A stretch of DNA of 64,000 nt from Ceriagrion tenellum. Its lineage: Eukaryota; Arthropoda; Insecta; Odonata; Coenagrionidae. Positions 63,925-64,000 of the stretch are shown here, in pieces; the stretch's first letter is position 1; the number at the start of each line of letters is the position of its first letter. The notes under the pieces were generated by a model. That model worked only from the letters and a program-made list of their open reading frames with translations. It was not told where the DNA came from and searched no databases. The stretch covers positions 27,213,925 through 27,277,924 of the forward strand of contig OY720637.1 in NCBI GenBank assembly GCA_963169105.1, given 5' to 3'. A program made the position numbers and the translations under genes.

Positions 63925-64000
63925 CCCCCCTCGAAATTCGCCATGAAGGAAGATGGATTGGTGATGTAACTGGCTAACACACCTGACCGGCAATTGGGAG
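63921..64000 (+). mobile_element. SINE-1, box A part running off the window
   Basis: CCCCCCTCGAAATTCGCCAT, then TTGGTGATGTAACTGGCTAA (box A) and ACCTGACCGGCAATTGGGAG. The copy continues beyond position 64000, where box B is expected. Confidence 0.75.

Overview
This is a eukaryotic, most likely arthropod, repeat-rich window with no prokaryotic gene organisation and no intact host gene that I can support. The base composition is AT-rich with local GC-rich islands. Nearly every recognisable coding trace belongs to a retroelement or DNA transposon. The species cannot be named from this sequence. The mix of jockey/CR1-like LINEs with CTACAT-type tails, Penelope-like elements (PLEs), tRNA-derived SINEs and TTAA-flanked MITEs fits a large arthropod genome.

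Layout. 0-7 kb: a 350-bp foldback repeat, a PLE-type inverted pair, and a large multi-block inverted repeat (1.34-3.23 kb against 5.41-6.77 kb). 6.8-10.3 kb: LINE-A fragments, a chimeric segment present twice in opposite orientation, and a TIR element. 11.6-15.6 kb: a LINE-B copy, then a PLE remnant with inverted terminal repeats that carries a 5S rRNA-like SINE fragment and a LINE-E copy with the best reverse transcriptase ORF of the window (533 aa, catalytic residues intact). 16-22.5 kb: LINE-D and LINE-A copies, a segment present three times, and a 194-bp TTAA-flanked MITE with a related empty site. 23-25 kb: nested inverted PLE-type terminal repeats with hammerhead-like motifs around a TATAGC-type microsatellite. 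25.5-31 kb: LINE-A and LINE-B remnants and a tRNA-derived SINE family, including a 134-bp-arm SINE hairpin. 32-41 kb: SINE-2, an RTE-like remnant (LINE-C), a PLE with a GIY-YIG endonuclease remnant and two direct terminal repeats, LINE-A with LINE-F beside it, and LINE-D. 43.8-54 kb: LINE-A, a 555-bp TTAA MITE, PLE hairpins, a TA-flanked MITE with about 180-bp TIRs, and a LINE-A' copy with FADD. 55-64 kb: a second clear GIY-YIG remnant, opposed LINE-B copies, a LINE-G C-terminus, an unrecognised coding-like stretch, and a SINE split by a second copy of the 555-bp MITE.

The recurring theme is the PLE terminal repeat. At about a dozen sites on both strands the sequence shows CTGANGA, a short stem, GAAAC, then in the better copies a short palindrome ending in U followed by C or U. 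This is the layout of minimal hammerhead ribozymes known from Penelope-like elements. Many sites occur as inverted pairs. No functional host system can be argued from the window; the genes do not cooperate in a pathway but record layers of insertion.
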